This document shows positions 36,632 to 47,136 of a DNA stretch of 64,000 bases, in pieces. How positions within the stretch are numbered: position 1 is the stretch's first letter; each line of letters begins with the position of its first letter. Made by a program: the position numbers and the translations under genes. This DNA comes from Pseudomonas sp. R5(2019) (GTDB lineage: Bacteria; Pseudomonadota; Gammaproteobacteria; Pseudomonadales; Pseudomonadaceae). The DNA lies in the NCBI RefSeq assembly GCF_009905435.1, contig NZ_JAAAMT010000004.1:62001-126000 (forward strand), in the 5' to 3' direction. The notes beneath the pieces are model-generated. The model made no database searches, was not told the origin of the DNA, and saw nothing but the letters and a program-made list of their open reading frames with translations.

Positions 36632-37714
36632 ATGAGCAAGCAGATTCTGATTCTCCCAGGTGACGGTATTGGTCCGGAAATCATGGCCGAAGCGGTCAAG
36701 GTGCTGGAGCTGGCCAGCGACAAGTTCCAGTTGGGCTTCACCCTTGAGCACGATGTGATCGGCGGCGCGGCCATCGACAAGCACGGCGTGCCACTGGCCG
36801 ACGAAACCCTGGAGCGCGCGCGCAAGGCTGCCGCTGTGCTGCTGGGCGCCGTGGGCGGGCCGAAATGGGACAAGATCGAGCGCGACATTCGTCCGGAGCG
36901 CGGTCTGCTGAAAATCCGTTCGCAACTGGGCCTGTTCGGCAACCTGCGTCCGGCCATCCTCTATCCGCAACTGGCTGACGCTTCGTCGCTGAAACCGGAA
37001 ATCGTTGCCGGCCTGGACATCCTGATCGTTCGCGAGCTGACCGGCGGTATCTACTTCGGCGCCCCGCGTGGCACTCGCGAGCTGGAAAACGGCGAGCGCC
37101 AGTCCTACGACACCCTGCCTTACAGCGAAAGCGAAATCCGCCGCATCGCCCGGGTCGGTTTCGACATGGCTCGCGTGCGCGGCAAGAAGCTCTGCTCGGT
37201 CGACAAGGCCAACGTACTGGCTTCCAGCCAGTTGTGGCGTGAAGTGGTCGAGCAAGTGGCCAAGGACTACCCTGATATCGAGTTGAGCCACATGTACGTG
37301 GACAATGCCGCCATGCAATTGGTACGCGCGCCGAAACAATTCGACGTGATGGTTACCGACAACATGTTCGGCGATATTCTGTCCGACGAAGCGTCCATGT
37401 TGACCGGTTCCATCGGCATGCTGCCTTCGGCCTCGCTGGATGCCAACAACAAGGGCATGTACGAGCCTTGCCACGGCTCGGCGCCAGACATCGCAGGCCA
37501 GGGCATTGCCAACCCGTTGGCAACCATTCTGTCGGTGTCGATGATGTTGCGTTACAGCTTCAATCAGCAGGCCGCTGCCGACGCGATCGAGCAGGCTGTG
37601 AGCCTGGTTCTGGACCAAGGGCTGCGCACGGGTGACATCTGGTCGGCCGGTTGCGTGAAAGTGGGTACGCAGGAAATGGGCGACGCAGTAGTCGCGGCAC
37701 TGCGGAATCTGTAA
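36632..37714 (+). CDS. leuB: 3-isopropylmalate dehydrogenase
   Basis: A 360-residue beta-decarboxylating dehydrogenase. It begins [23 protein letters not shown], has the substrate arginines in [22 protein letters not shown] and [10 protein letters not shown], the metal-binding Asp region [29 protein letters not shown], and the NAD-specific [15 protein letters not shown]. It oxidises 3-isopropylmalate to 2-ketoisocaproate precursor with NAD. The ATG follows GAGGAAAGC. It is in line with leuCD after the methyltransferase and ends in its own terminator before asd. Confidence 0.97.
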   Translation: MSKQILILPGDGIGPEIMAEAVKVLELASDKFQLGFTLEHDVIGGAAIDKHGVPLADETLERARKAAAVLLGAVGGPKWDKIERDIRPERGLLKIRSQLGLFGNLRPAILYPQLADASSLKPEIVAGLDILIVRELTGGIYFGAPRGTRELENGERQSYDTLPYSESEIRRIARVGFDMARVRGKKLCSVDKANVLASSQLWREVVEQVAKDYPDIELSHMYVDNAAMQLVRAPKQFDVMVTDNMFGDILSDEASMLTGSIGMLPSASLDANNKGMYEPCHGSAPDIAGQGIANPLATILSVSMMLRYSFNQQAAADAIEQAVSLVLDQGLRTGDIWSAGCVKVGTQEMGDAVVAALRNL

Positions 37715-37720
37715 TCTCTC

Positions 37721-37762
37721 GGGCCCGCTGGCTTTTTTGATACGCCAGCGGCCCACTTTTTT
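37721..37762 (+). terminator. Terminator between leuB and asd
   Basis: GGGCC-CGCTGGC pairs with GCCAGCG-GCCC around an 11-nt TTTTTTGATAC loop and is followed by ACTTTTTTG. Confidence 0.75.
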
Positions 37763-37780
37763 GTCAAAGGTGTAGTTGCG

Positions 37781-38893
37781 ATGAAACGTGTAGGTCTGAT
37801 CGGTTGGCGCGGAATGGTCGGTTCCGTGCTCATGCAGCGGATGTTGGAAGAACAGGATTTCGACCTTATTGAACCTGTGTTCTTCACCACCTCCAACGTG
37901 GGCGGCCAAGGCCCTGCGGTTGGCAAGGATATTGCCCCGCTCAAGGACGCCTACAGCATTGAGGAGCTCAAGACCCTCGATGTGATTCTGACCTGCCAGG
38001 GTGGCGACTACACCAGCGAAGTCTTCCCGAAGCTGCGTGAAGCCGGCTGGCAGGGCTACTGGATCGATGCCGCTTCCAGCCTGCGCATGCAGGACGACGC
38101 GGTCATCGTGCTGGATCCGGTCAACCGCAGGGTGATCGACCAGCAACTCGATGCCGGTACCAAGAATTTCATTGGCGGTAACTGCACCGTCAGCCTGATG
38201 CTGATGGGCCTGGGTGGCCTGTTTGAAGCCGGTCTGGTCGAGTGGATGAGCGCCATGACCTACCAGGCGGCCTCCGGTGCCGGCGCGCAGAACATGCGTG
38301 AACTGATCAAGCAAATGGGTGCTACCCACGCCGCCGTGGCCGATGACCTGGCAAACCCTGCCAGCGCCATTCTCGACATCGACCGCAAGGTCGCTGAAGC
38401 CATGCGCAGCGAAGCCTACCCGACCGAAAACTTCGGCGTACCGCTGGCCGGCAGCCTGATCCCCTGGATCGACAAGGAACTGCCGAACGGCCAGAGCCGC
38501 GAAGAGTGGAAGGCCCAGGCCGAGACCAACAAGATCCTCGGTCGCTTCAAGAGCCCGATCCCGGTGGATGGCATCTGCGTGCGCATCGGCGCCATGCGTT
38601 GCCACAGCCAGGCGCTGACCATCAAGCTGAACAAGGATGTGCCGCTGGCCGATATCGAAGGCATGATCAGCCAGCACAATCCATGGGTCAAACTGGTGCC
38701 GAACCAGCGTGACATCAGCATGCAGGAGCTGAGCCCGACCAATGTCACCGGCACGCTGAACATCCCGGTAGGTCGCCTGCGCAAACTGAACATGGGTTCG
38801 CAATACCTGGGCGCCTTCACCGTTGGCGACCAACTGCTGTGGGGCGCCGCCGAACCGCTGCGCCGCATGCTGCGGATTTTGCTGGAGCGTTGA
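37781..38893 (+). CDS. asd: Aspartate-semialdehyde dehydrogenase
   Basis: A 370-residue ASADH of the gammaproteobacterial type. The NADP-binding start is [18 protein letters not shown], the catalytic Cys135 is in [17 protein letters not shown], and SASLRMQ-like and [25 protein letters not shown]-type regions are as expected. It reduces aspartyl phosphate in the shared branch to lysine, threonine and methionine and to diaminopimelate. The start is close behind the leuB terminator with an AAAGG site. It is followed by a strong terminator and a paralogous gene lacking the catalytic Cys. Confidence 0.97.
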   Translation: MKRVGLIGWRGMVGSVLMQRMLEEQDFDLIEPVFFTTSNVGGQGPAVGKDIAPLKDAYSIEELKTLDVILTCQGGDYTSEVFPKLREAGWQGYWIDAASSLRMQDDAVIVLDPVNRRVIDQQLDAGTKNFIGGNCTVSLMLMGLGGLFEAGLVEWMSAMTYQAASGAGAQNMRELIKQMGATHAAVADDLANPASAILDIDRKVAEAMRSEAYPTENFGVPLAGSLIPWIDKELPNGQSREEWKAQAETNKILGRFKSPIPVDGICVRIGAMRCHSQALTIKLNKDVPLADIEGMISQHNPWVKLVPNQRDISMQELSPTNVTGTLNIPVGRLRKLNMGSQYLGAFTVGDQLLWGAAEPLRRMLRILLER

Positions 38894-38915
38894 TCGCCAG
38901 CTGCTACACCTGAAA

Positions 38916-38950
38916 AACCCGCGACTTCATCGAAGTCGCGGGTTTTTTTT
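38916..38950 (+). terminator. asd rho-independent terminator
   Basis: AACCCGCGACTTC-ATC-GAAGTCGCGGGTT with a T8 tail; the stem of 13 bp is perfect. Confidence 0.92.
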
Positions 38951-38963
38951 GAGATCGAAAATC

Positions 38964-39038
38964 TTCGCGGATAAATCCGCTCCCACATCCACGCTCAAGA
39001 GGGTAGGAGGCTTTTGTGGGAGCGGATTTATCCGCGAA
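38964..39038. repeat. Inverted pair of a second REP-type family
   Basis: The 24-base unit at 38964-38987 (core CGCGGATAAATCCGCTCCCA) is exactly inverted at 39015-39038. Its sequence differs from the units at 8797 and 57745, so the window contains at least three REP families. Confidence 0.85.
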
Positions 39039-39117
39039 TACCGGTGACACCGATGATAGCCTCTGTCAGGCAATCCGAGTAAAGTGCCGCTCCCCCCGTT
39101 CTGCCAGAGGCCTCCCC

Positions 39118-40119
39118 ATGACTCAGACTTTCGACATCGCCGTGATCGGCGCCACCGGTACGGTCGGCGAGACCCTGGTGCAGATCCTCGAAGAGCGTGA
39201 TTTCCCCATTGGCACCCTTTATCTGCTCGCCAGCGCAGAGTCCGCCGGCAGTTCGGTGCTGTTTCGCAACAAGAACGTGCGTGTGCGTGAAGTCGATCAA
39301 TTCGACTTCAACCTGGTAAAACTCGCCTTTTTCGCCGCCAGCCCCGCGGTCTCGCACAGCTACGCCAGCCGTGCCAGCGCCGCCGGCTGCGCCGTGATCG
39401 ACTTGTCCGGCAGCCTGTCATTGCCCGCCGTCGTGCCCGAAGCCAATGCCCAGGCCTTGGTCGGCCTCGCAGCTCCGGTTCAAGTCGCCAGCCCAAGCGC
39501 CGCCGCCGTCGCACTGGCCGTAGCGCTGGCTCCACTGCGCGGTTTGCTTGACCTGGAACAGGTTAACGTCACAGCCTGCCTGGCCGTTTCTGCCCAAGGC
39601 CGCGAAGGTGTCAACGAACTGGCCCGGCAAACCGCCGAACTGCTGAATGCCCGCCCACTGGAGCCACGCTTCTTTGACCGGCAGATGGCCTTCAACCTGC
39701 TGGCGCAGGTAGGCACCCCGGACGAGCAAGGCCATGTGCCACTGGAGCGGCGTCTGGTTCAGGAGTTACGCGACCTGTTGGCGCTGCCTTTACTCAAGAT
39801 TTCCGTGACTTGCATTCAGGTGCCGGTGTTCTTTGGCGACAGTTTCAGCGTTTCGGCCCACAGCCGCACGGTGGTCGACGTACCGGCGGTCAATGCCGCG
39901 CTGGAGCAGGCGCCGGGTGTGGAACTGGTCGAGGCGGGGGATTATCCGACGCCTGTCGGTGACGCGGTGGGGCAAGATGTGGTCTATGTAGGACGAGTGC
40001 GCAGTGGCATCGATGATGGCCACCAGCTCAATCTGTGGCTGACCACCGACAACGTGCGCAAGGGCGCGGCCCTGAACGCAGTCCAGGTGGCCGAATTGTT
40101 GATTAAAGACTGGCTCTAA
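39118..40119 (+). CDS. USG-1-type aspartate-semialdehyde dehydrogenase homologue lacking the catalytic Cys
   Basis: A 333-residue protein with the ASADH fold: DIAVIGATGTVGETLVQILEER start, NADP-binding and dimerisation halves in the usual order and the end region GAALNAVQVAELLIKDWL. At the position of the NCSTIQ nucleophile it has SPSAAAVALAVAL, and the SSAFR loop is changed to LSGSLSLP, so it should not be an active dehydrogenase. Such USG-1 proteins are conserved next to asd and fimV in pseudomonads but have no firm function. The ATG at 39118 is preferred over 39016, since the latter lies in the REP pair. It precedes fimV by 173 bp. Confidence 0.9.
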   Translation: MTQTFDIAVIGATGTVGETLVQILEERDFPIGTLYLLASAESAGSSVLFRNKNVRVREVDQFDFNLVKLAFFAASPAVSHSYASRASAAGCAVIDLSGSLSLPAVVPEANAQALVGLAAPVQVASPSAAAVALAVALAPLRGLLDLEQVNVTACLAVSAQGREGVNELARQTAELLNARPLEPRFFDRQMAFNLLAQVGTPDEQGHVPLERRLVQELRDLLALPLLKISVTCIQVPVFFGDSFSVSAHSRTVVDVPAVNAALEQAPGVELVEAGDYPTPVGDAVGQDVVYVGRVRSGIDDGHQLNLWLTTDNVRKGAALNAVQVAELLIKDWL

Positions 40120-40292
40120 AAGATACTTGGCAACAATTTGCTTAATGATTATCGGCCTGCCGTCAAACGCGGGCCGTTTGCTGGAAGTGAGCTGCCGACG
40201 GGGGCTTGCGGGGGCATCGTTGCAAGACCGTGCCTCATGGCAACTATCACTTCTTCTCGCCTGCCGAGGAGCGTTCAACAAAGGATTAGCTC

Positions 40293-43061
40293 ATGGTTCA
40301 AGTTCGCAAACTGGTGTTAGCAATAGCCGCTGCGTCGGCGCTGTCTTCCGGTATGGCGCAGGCACTCGAATTGGGGGAGTTGACCCTCAAATCGGCGCAG
40401 AACCAGCCGCTGCTGGCGGAAATCGAACTGCGCGACGTCGACGGCCTGAGTGCTGCCGAGATGCAGCCAGGCCTGGCGTTGCCCGAAGAGTTCGCCAAGG
40501 CCGGTATCGACCGTCAGGCGTTTCTTGACGATCTGACCTTTACCCCGGTGGTCAACCCGAACGGCAAGAGCGTGTTGCGCGTCACGTCCAGCAAGCCGCT
40601 GCCCGAGCCCTTCGTCAAATTCGTGGTGCAGGTGCGCTACCCTCAGGGCCGGCTGATGCGCGACTACAGCGTATTGCTCGACCCGTCCAAATTCTCGCCC
40701 GAGGCTGCGCAAGCCGCAGGCCAGGGCGCGACGCCTGCCGTCAGTGGCGCCAGCGAGTACACCACCAATCGCCGCGACACCCTGTGGGAAATTGCCTCGC
40801 GCAACCGTCAGGGCGCTTCGGTGCAGCAGACCATGCTGGCGATTCAGGCGCTCAACCCCGATGCCTTTATCGATGGCAATATCAACCGCCTGAAAACCGG
40901 CCAGGTCTTGCGCCTGCCCGATCAGCAGCAAGCCACCAGCCTGCCGCAAGCCCAGGCGATTGCCGACGTCGCTGAACAAAACGCTGCCTGGCGTGAGGGC
41001 CGTCGCCTGGGCCCGCGCGCCCAGCAGCTGGATGCCACCCGTCGCAGCCAAGGGCAGGGCACGGTCGCTCCAGCCCAGACGCAAGACAAGCTTAGCCTGG
41101 TCTCTGCCGGCAAAGGCGGGGCCAATGACAGTAAGGCGCTGAACAACAAGCTTGCCGTGGCCCAGGAAACTCTCGACACCACTACGCGCAGCAATACCGA
41201 GCTGAAAAGCCGGATGGCAGACCTGCAAAGCCAGATGGACAAGCTGCAGAAGCTGATCCAGCTGAAAAACGACCAACTGGCCAGGCTTGAGGCGGGTGCG
41301 GGGGCTAAGGGCTCGACGCCGCCCGCAGAAGCGCCGGCGCCGATTTCTGCCGAGCTGGCGGCGCCTGCCGATACCGCACCGGCTGCAATCCTGGATACCG
41401 CCGCCACCCCGGCACCCGCAGCCGCGGACACCGCGCCAGCGGTCGACGCCACTCAGGCCCCTGAAGCAGCCGAGCAACCACCGGTCGCCGCCACATCCGA
41501 AGACGCTCTGCAATCGCTGATGGGCAACCCGCTGTTGCTCGGTCTGATCGCCGGTTCTTCAGTGCTGGTCTTGCTGCTGTTGTTGCTGTTGCTGGCGCGC
41601 CGTCGCAAGGCCCGGCAGGAAGCGGAAAAACACATGAGCATGGCCCGTGCGCTGGCTGAAGAGTCTGATTACCCAAGCGACACGTTCAGCCTGCAGGATG
41701 ACCAGCTGGAAGGCATCGAAACCCCGGCGCCGAGCGTGAAGCTTGCGCCATCCTTCGTGGCGGCGTCGGCGGCGGCAGCTACGGCCTCTGAGGGGCCTGA
41801 AACCCGCTATTGCGCAGCGCGCACTGAAGTGGCAGCTGATGCACCGATCACCGCACCGTTGGTCGCGCCTGCAGCGGAACCGATCCCGGATGCGGAGCTG
41901 CTCGCGCGCGTCGATAGCCTGATCGAGCAACGTCGCTACATCGAAGCGGCCGGCGCGCTGGCACCTGCCGTGGCGCGTGAGCCACAGCACAGCGACCTGC
42001 GCTTGAAACTGATGGAAGTCCACGCCCTGCGCGGCGACCGCGAATCGTTCACCAACAATGAGCGGCAGTTGATCGCCACCGGCAACAATCATGCCGCTGT
42101 CGAATCGCTCAAGAGCCGCTTTCCAGCGATGCTGGGGGCGGTCGCGGGTGGTTTGAGCGCTGCCGCGTTGGCCGCCGAGCTGGACGCGCAGTACGTCAAG
42201 GACCTGCTCAAGGATGAGCCCGAAGCAGAGGCATTGCCAGCCGAGGAGCTCGACACTGCGTTCGACCTCAGTCTGGATGATCCAGAAGTGCTGCCACCGG
42301 CGGAACTGGCCGAGGAAGAACTGCTGGCAGCCGAGTTCGGCGAGCTGGACGACAACGCCCCGGTAGCGGATATCACCGACGATCTGCTGCTCGACGCGCC
42401 ATTGATCGCTGAGCAGCAAGCGCCGGTCGTCGACGTGCCGACACTGGATGAAGCCCCGGCACGGGTCACCGACCCGGCCGATTCGGCCGAAATCAACGAA
42501 CTGGACTTCGAGGCGTTACTCGCCGAGCACGCGGAGCAAGGCGCCAGCAGCACTGCCGGCAACGATCTGGACGATTTCGACCTGGACATCGGCGCAGACC
42601 CTGCAGCGATAGCCACCAGCGAGCCGGTGGACGTCGCAGCGCAACTGGCCGAGTTCGAAAAAGACCTGGAGCTGGACGATCCGTTTGCCGCGCTGGACGA
42701 TGACCTCTCGTTGCCTGAAGATTTCGACTTGTCGCTACCCGACACCGAACCTGCTCCGGCGCCTGCCGCAGCGTTCAAGGATGTGAGCGCCGAGCTTGAA
42801 AGCCTGTCGCAATCGCTCGGTCATCCGCCGATTGAAGTGCCAACCTTTACCGAGCAGGATGCTGCGGCCATTGAAGACGAGCCGGAATTCGACTTCCTGG
42901 CCGGCACCGACGAATCGGCCACCAAGCTGGATCTCGCGCGTGCTTATATCGACATGGGCGATGACGGCGGTGCCCGCGACATCCTGAATGAAGTGCTCAC
43001 CGAGGGCACCGACGTTCAGCGCAAAGAAGCGCTTGACATGTTGAAGAGCGTCAAAGGGTAA
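40293..43061 (+). CDS. fimV: FimV/HubP-type polar landmark protein
   Basis: A 922-residue membrane protein. A signal peptide (about residues 1-25, MVQVRKLVLAIAAASALSSG, ending AQA) is followed by a periplasmic domain with a LysM-like module (about 150-210, TNRRDTLWEIASRNRQG), a coiled coil near 270-325, a Pro/Ala-rich linker, one membrane helix (LLLGLIAGSSVLVLLLLLLL, about 412-431), and a long acidic cytoplasmic region ending in the FimV C-terminal TPR-like motif (LDLARAYIDMGDDGGARDIL). It binds peptidoglycan and anchors type IV pilus and chemosensory proteins at the poles, and affects cAMP signalling in P. aeruginosa. The ATG follows AAAGGATTAGCTC. The acidic region is compositionally biased but in frame throughout. 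Confidence 0.95.
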   Translation: MVQVRKLVLAIAAASALSSGMAQALELGELTLKSAQNQPLLAEIELRDVDGLSAAEMQPGLALPEEFAKAGIDRQAFLDDLTFTPVVNPNGKSVLRVTSSKPLPEPFVKFVVQVRYPQGRLMRDYSVLLDPSKFSPEAAQAAGQGATPAVSGASEYTTNRRDTLWEIASRNRQGASVQQTMLAIQALNPDAFIDGNINRLKTGQVLRLPDQQQATSLPQAQAIADVAEQNAAWREGRRLGPRAQQLDATRRSQGQGTVAPAQTQDKLSLVSAGKGGANDSKALNNKLAVAQETLDTTTRSNTELKSRMADLQSQMDKLQKLIQLKNDQLARLEAGAGAKGSTPPAEAPAPISAELAAPADTAPAAILDTAATPAPAAADTAPAVDATQAPEAAEQPPVAATSEDALQSLMGNPLLLGLIAGSSVLVLLLLLLLLARRRKARQEAEKHMSMARALAEESDYPSDTFSLQDDQLEGIETPAPSVKLAPSFVAASAAAATASEGPETRYCAARTEVAADAPITAPLVAPAAEPIPDAELLARVDSLIEQRRYIEAAGALAPAVAREPQHSDLRLKLMEVHALRGDRESFTNNERQLIATGNNHAAVESLKSRFPAMLGAVAGGLSAAALAAELDAQYVKDLLKDEPEAEALPAEELDTAFDLSLDDPEVLPPAELAEEELLAAEFGELDDNAPVADITDDLLLDAPLIAEQQAPVVDVPTLDEAPARVTDPADSAEINELDFEALLAEHAEQGASSTAGNDLDDFDLDIGADPAAIATSEPVDVAAQLAEFEKDLELDDPFAALDDDLSLPEDFDLSLPDTEPAPAPAAAFKDVSAELESLSQSLGHPPIEVPTFTEQDAAAIEDEPEFDFLAGTDESATKLDLARAYIDMGDDGGARDILNEVLTEGTDVQRKEALDMLKSVKG

Positions 43062-43107
43062 GTGGCTGCTTGCCTTTGCTCCCCCTACACCTACAGGCTG
43101 TAATTTC

Positions 43108-43983
43108 TTGGAAATCATTGATAAATCGGCGGCCGAATCGGCCGCCGACGGTTTTTACCGGATTGCATTGGGCGTCGAATACAAGGGCTCGCGTTACTGT
43201 GGCTGGCAACGCCAGGCCAGTGGCGTGAAGACCATTCAGCAGACGCTGGAAGAGGCCTTGTCCAAGGTTGCCGACGCCCCTGTGGTGTTGTCCTGCGCGG
43301 GCCGCACTGATGCAGGTGTGCACGCCTGCGGTCAGGTGGTGCATTTCGATACCCGGGCCGAACGCAGCATGAAGGCCTGGGCCATGGGCGCCAATATCAA
43401 CCTGCCTCACGACATCAGCGTCAGCTGGGCCAAAGTCATGCCGGCGCACTTTCATGCGCGCTTCAAGGCGATTGCCCGGCGATATCGTTATGTCATTTAC
43501 AACGATCAGATTCGTCCTGCGCACCTGGGCGAAGAAATCACCTGGAACCACCGTCCACTCGATGCCGAACGCATGGCAGCCGCCGCCGACTACCTGGTCG
43601 GCACCCACGATTTCAGCGCCTTTCGCGCCGGCCAGTGTCAGGCCAAGTCGCCCATCAAGAAACTCCACCATCTGCGCGTGACCCGTCACGGCAAGATGAT
43701 CGTAATCGATATCCGCGCCAATGCGTTTCTGCACCATATGGTGCGCAATATTGCCGGTGTGTTGATGACCATCGGCGCTGGCGAGCGGCCGGTGGAATGG
43801 CTCAAGGAAGTGCTCGAAAGCCGCGAGCGCCGCAGTGGCGGGGTGACGGCGCATCCGTACGGGCTGTACCTGGTGCAGGTCGAATACCACGACGAGTTCG
43901 AGTTGCCCGAGCGCTTTATCGGCCCACATTTCCTTACAGGCTACGAGTCGTTGTCGGCTGACGTTGCTCAAGGCATTTGTTAA
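43108..43983 (+). CDS. truA: tRNA pseudouridine(38-40) synthase
   Basis: A 291-residue TruA. The catalytic Asp is in [18 protein letters not shown]; the family regions [22 protein letters not shown] and [17 protein letters not shown] are present. It modifies uridines 38-40 in the anticodon arm of many tRNAs. No ATG exists before the conserved start of the fold, so a TTG at 43108 (with AGG about 12 nt upstream) is taken as the start; the N-terminal 16 residues are less conserved and the start is the weakest part of the call. It lies 46 bp after fimV and precedes trpF by 40 bp. Confidence 0.92.
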   Translation: MEIIDKSAAESAADGFYRIALGVEYKGSRYCGWQRQASGVKTIQQTLEEALSKVADAPVVLSCAGRTDAGVHACGQVVHFDTRAERSMKAWAMGANINLPHDISVSWAKVMPAHFHARFKAIARRYRYVIYNDQIRPAHLGEEITWNHRPLDAERMAAAADYLVGTHDFSAFRAGQCQAKSPIKKLHHLRVTRHGKMIVIDIRANAFLHHMVRNIAGVLMTIGAGERPVEWLKEVLESRERRSGGVTAHPYGLYLVQVEYHDEFELPERFIGPHFLTGYESLSADVAQGIC

Positions 43984-44023
43984 CATCCGGGATTCGTCGC
44001 CCAAAGCTGAGGTTTTAGCCCCT

Positions 44024-44644
44024 ATGTCAGCCGTTCGCAGCAAAATCTGCGGTATTACCCGCATAGAAGATGCGCTGGCCGCCTGCGATGCGGGTGCCGA
44101 CGCGATTGGCCTGGTGTTCTATGCCAAGAGCCCGCGAGCCGTCACCGTCGAGCAGGCGCGGGCGATCATCGCCGCCTTGCCGCCGTTCGTGACCACCGTC
44201 GGCCTGTTTGTCAACGCCAGCCGTTGCGAACTTAACGAGATCCTCGAAGCCGTGCCGCTGGACGTGCTGCAATTTCATGGCGACGAAACCCCTGACGACT
44301 GCGAGGGCTACCACCGTCCCTGGATCAAGGCCTTGCGCGTGCGCCCCGGTGACGACCTGGAGGCCAGTTGCCAGGCTTACGCCAATGCCAGCGGAATCCT
44401 GCTCGATACCTTCGTGGCCGGCGTGCCCGGTGGAACCGGCGAAGCCTTCGACTGGTCTCTGATCCCGGCACACTTGAGCAAGCCCATCATTCTTGCCGGT
44501 GGCCTGACCGCCGAGAACGTCGCCCGGGCCATCGCCCAGGTGCGGCCGTACGCCGTCGATGTCAGCGGCGGGGTAGAGCAGTCCAAGGGCATCAAGGATC
44601 CGCAACTTATCGCCGCATTCATGCAGGCGGTCCGGCAGGCGTAA
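44024..44644 (+). CDS. trpF: Phosphoribosylanthranilate isomerase
   Basis: A 206-residue TIM-barrel isomerase. The general-base Cys is in [13 protein letters not shown] (about residue 8), the general-acid Asp in [15 protein letters not shown], and the phosphate loop is [10 protein letters not shown]. It performs the Amadori rearrangement in tryptophan synthesis. I chose the ATG at 44024; an in-frame codon at 43964 lies inside truA and would add 20 residues unlike the family. The gap to accD (about 284 bp) holds a GTAAAACGCTGGGTTTTAC hairpin near 44641 and no gene. Confidence 0.95.
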   Translation: MSAVRSKICGITRIEDALAACDAGADAIGLVFYAKSPRAVTVEQARAIIAALPPFVTTVGLFVNASRCELNEILEAVPLDVLQFHGDETPDDCEGYHRPWIKALRVRPGDDLEASCQAYANASGILLDTFVAGVPGGTGEAFDWSLIPAHLSKPIILAGGLTAENVARAIAQVRPYAVDVSGGVEQSKGIKDPQLIAAFMQAVRQA

Positions 44645-44928
44645 AACGCTGGGTTTTACCTGGATGTGACGGTTGGCAATCAGCCACCGTCCATAGTTTC
44701 GCAGCACCCGGCTGCCGGGCCCGATCAGCGGGCGAATCGAAATTGTACGCGTGATGGCCTGCGAGGTCGTCACTGCATTGGTTGAAGAGGGGCTGGATCA
44801 AGGCGTCGCCTGCTGTACGCAGCCCGCCGGAGCACCCCTCATCGTTTTACATTTGAATTGAGCTCAAGGGCACTCGCGGTGCTGCAACGTCAAGACGTTT
44901 CAGGCACGCGATACTGGAGAAAGAAAGC

Positions 44929-45849
44929 ATGAGCAACTGGTTAGTAGACAAACTGATCCCTTCGATCATGCGTTCCGAGGTGAAGAAAAGCTCGGTTCCC
45001 GAGGGGCTGTGGCACAAATGTCCGTCCTGCGAGGCCGTGCTCTATCGTCCGGAGCTGGAAAAGACCCTGGACGTCTGCCCCAAGTGCAACCACCACATGC
45101 GCATCGGCGCGCGGGCACGCCTGGACCTGTTCCTGGACGCCGAAGGCCGCGTCGAGCTGGGCGCTGACCTGGAACCGGTCGACCGCCTGAAATTTCGCGA
45201 TGGCAAAAAATACAAGGACCGTCTGACCGGCGCCCAGAAACAGACCGGTGAAAAAGACGCCCTGATCTCCATCAGCGGTACCCTGCTGGGCATGCCGGTC
45301 GTGGCCAGCGCCTTCGAATTTTCCTTCATGGGTGGCTCGATGGGTGCCATCGTTGGCGAGCGCTTCGTCCGCGCGGCCAACTATGCACTGGAAAACCGTT
45401 GCCCGATGGTCTGCTTCTCGGCCTCCGGTGGCGCGCGCATGCAAGAAGCCCTGATTTCCCTGATGCAAATGGCCAAGACCTCCGCGGCGCTGGCGCGTCT
45501 GCGTGAAGAAGGCCTGCCGTTCATCTCCGTGCTGACCGACCCGGTCTACGGCGGCGTATCGGCCAGTCTGGCGATGCTCGGCGATGTGATCGTTGCAGAG
45601 CCCAAGGCGCTGATCGGTTTCGCTGGCCCGCGCGTCATCGAACAGACCGTTCGTGAAAAACTGCCGGAAGGCTTCCAGCGCAGCGAGTTCCTGCTGGAGC
45701 ACGGCGCTATCGACATGATCATCTCCCGTCAGGAACTGCGCCCGCGCCTGGGTAGCCTGCTGGCACAGTTCATGGGCCTGCCGACACCGAGTTTCGTCGC
45801 CACGCCCATCGAACCGCTGGTCGTTCCACCGGCACCTGCCACCGTATGA
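44929..45849 (+). CDS. accD: Acetyl-CoA carboxylase carboxyltransferase subunit beta
   Basis: A 306-residue AccD. The N-terminal zinc ribbon ([13 protein letters not shown] ... [13 protein letters not shown], residues about 27-53) is intact, and the crotonase-fold carboxyltransferase domain has [34 protein letters not shown] and [18 protein letters not shown]. With AccA it transfers the carboxyl group from biotin to acetyl-CoA. The ATG follows GAGAAAGC. Its stop overlaps folC (ATGA). This is the housekeeping enzyme, distinct from the biotin genes at 1.5-3.1 kb. Confidence 0.97.
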   Translation: MSNWLVDKLIPSIMRSEVKKSSVPEGLWHKCPSCEAVLYRPELEKTLDVCPKCNHHMRIGARARLDLFLDAEGRVELGADLEPVDRLKFRDGKKYKDRLTGAQKQTGEKDALISISGTLLGMPVVASAFEFSFMGGSMGAIVGERFVRAANYALENRCPMVCFSASGGARMQEALISLMQMAKTSAALARLREEGLPFISVLTDPVYGGVSASLAMLGDVIVAEPKALIGFAGPRVIEQTVREKLPEGFQRSEFLLEHGAIDMIISRQELRPRLGSLLAQFMGLPTPSFVATPIEPLVVPPAPATV

Positions 45850-47129
45850 CACAGCGCAGCCTGGGTGACTGGCTCGCCTACCTCGAGCAACTGCATCCGT
45901 CAGCCATCGACATGGGGCTCGAGCGTTCGCAGCAGGTCCTGAGCCGGCTCGGTCTGGGCAAGCTGGCGGCGCGGGTCATCACGGTGACCGGTACCAATGG
46001 CAAGGGCTCCACCTGTGCCTTCGTCGCCTCCTTGCTGGCGGCGCAAGGGCTCAAGGTGGGGGTCTATGCGTCGCCACACCTGCTGCGCTACAACGAGCGG
46101 GTGCAGATTGCCGGCGTCGAAGCCAGCGATCAGGCGCTTTGTGAAGCCTTCGCCGCTGTTGAAGCGGCCCGCGGCGAAATCTCCCTGACCTATTTCGAGA
46201 TGGGCACCCTGGCGGCCTTCTGGCTGTTCCAGCAGGCGGCGCTGGATGCCGTTGTGCTGGAAGTCGGCCTGGGCGGGCGCCTGGATGCGGTCAACCTGAT
46301 CGATGCCGACGTGGCCCTGGTGACCAGCATCGGCATCGATCACATCGACTACCTGGGCGACAGCCGCGAGTCGGTGGCCTTCGAGAAGGCCGGAATCTTC
46401 CGCGCGGGCAAACCTGCCCTGTGCGGCGATCTCGATCCGCCGCAGCCGCTGCTGGATCAGGTGGCCAGGCTGGGCAGCCCGTTTTACCTGCGCGGCCGTG
46501 ATTATGACCTGGCTATCACTGACCAGGCCTGGCACTGGCGCGGGCTTGACGGGCGCGGCCAGATGGTTGAACTGACTGACCTGCCGCCGCTTGACCTGCC
46601 GGTGGAAAACGCCGCCCTGGCGTTGCAGGCCTACCTGCTGCTCGACCTGCCGTGGGAGGCCGGGCAGATTGCCGCGGCGCTGCAGCGTACGCGAGTCACA
46701 GGGCGTCTGGATCGTCGCCGCGTGGCCTGGAAAGGCAAATCGTTGAACCTGCTGCTCGATGTCGGGCATAACCCCCATGCTGCGTTGTACCTGGCGGGCC
46801 GCCTGTCGGCTCGTCCGGTTCCGGGGCGCCGGCTGGCGGTGTTCGGTCTGCTGGCCGACAAGGACCTGGAGGGGGTGATTGCCCCGCTCAAGGGCCTGGT
46901 CCAGCACTGGGCGGTAACGCCCCTGCCAACCTCACGCACGCGTTCGGCGGACGAATTGCAGGTTGCCTTGCAGAACCTTGGTGCTGCGGTAACCTCATAT
47001 GACAGCGTGACAGCGGCGCTCGAAGCGCAGCTCGATCAAGCCACAGCCGAAGACGAAATTCTGCTGTTCGGATCATTTTTCTGTGTCGGTGAAGCCCTGG
47101 AGTGGTTGGCCCGTCAGCCCGAGGAGTAA
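45846..47129 (+). CDS. folC: Bifunctional dihydrofolate synthase / folylpolyglutamate synthase
   Basis: A 427-residue Mur-ligase-like enzyme. The P-loop is [16 protein letters not shown], followed by [15 protein letters not shown], the metal-binding [15 protein letters not shown] and [13 protein letters not shown], and a C-terminal domain with DVGHNPHAA. It adds glutamate to dihydropteroate and to folates. The ATGA overlap with accD sets the start. The order accD-folC-SPOR protein-cvpA-purF is conserved in Pseudomonas and E. coli, and the five genes are probably cotranscribed. Confidence 0.96.
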   Translation: MTQRSLGDWLAYLEQLHPSAIDMGLERSQQVLSRLGLGKLAARVITVTGTNGKGSTCAFVASLLAAQGLKVGVYASPHLLRYNERVQIAGVEASDQALCEAFAAVEAARGEISLTYFEMGTLAAFWLFQQAALDAVVLEVGLGGRLDAVNLIDADVALVTSIGIDHIDYLGDSRESVAFEKAGIFRAGKPALCGDLDPPQPLLDQVARLGSPFYLRGRDYDLAITDQAWHWRGLDGRGQMVELTDLPPLDLPVENAALALQAYLLLDLPWEAGQIAAALQRTRVTGRLDRRRVAWKGKSLNLLLDVGHNPHAALYLAGRLSARPVPGRRLAVFGLLADKDLEGVIAPLKGLVQHWAVTPLPTSRTRSADELQVALQNLGAAVTSYDSVTAALEAQLDQATAEDEILLFGSFFCVGEALEWLARQPEE

Positions 47130-47136
47130 GTGACAA

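Noticed and set aside
36515-38833. A 772-residue open frame antisense to leuB and asd
   Set aside because: Mirrors two strongly supported genes and has His/Gln-rich low-complexity composition typical of antisense frames in GC-rich DNA.
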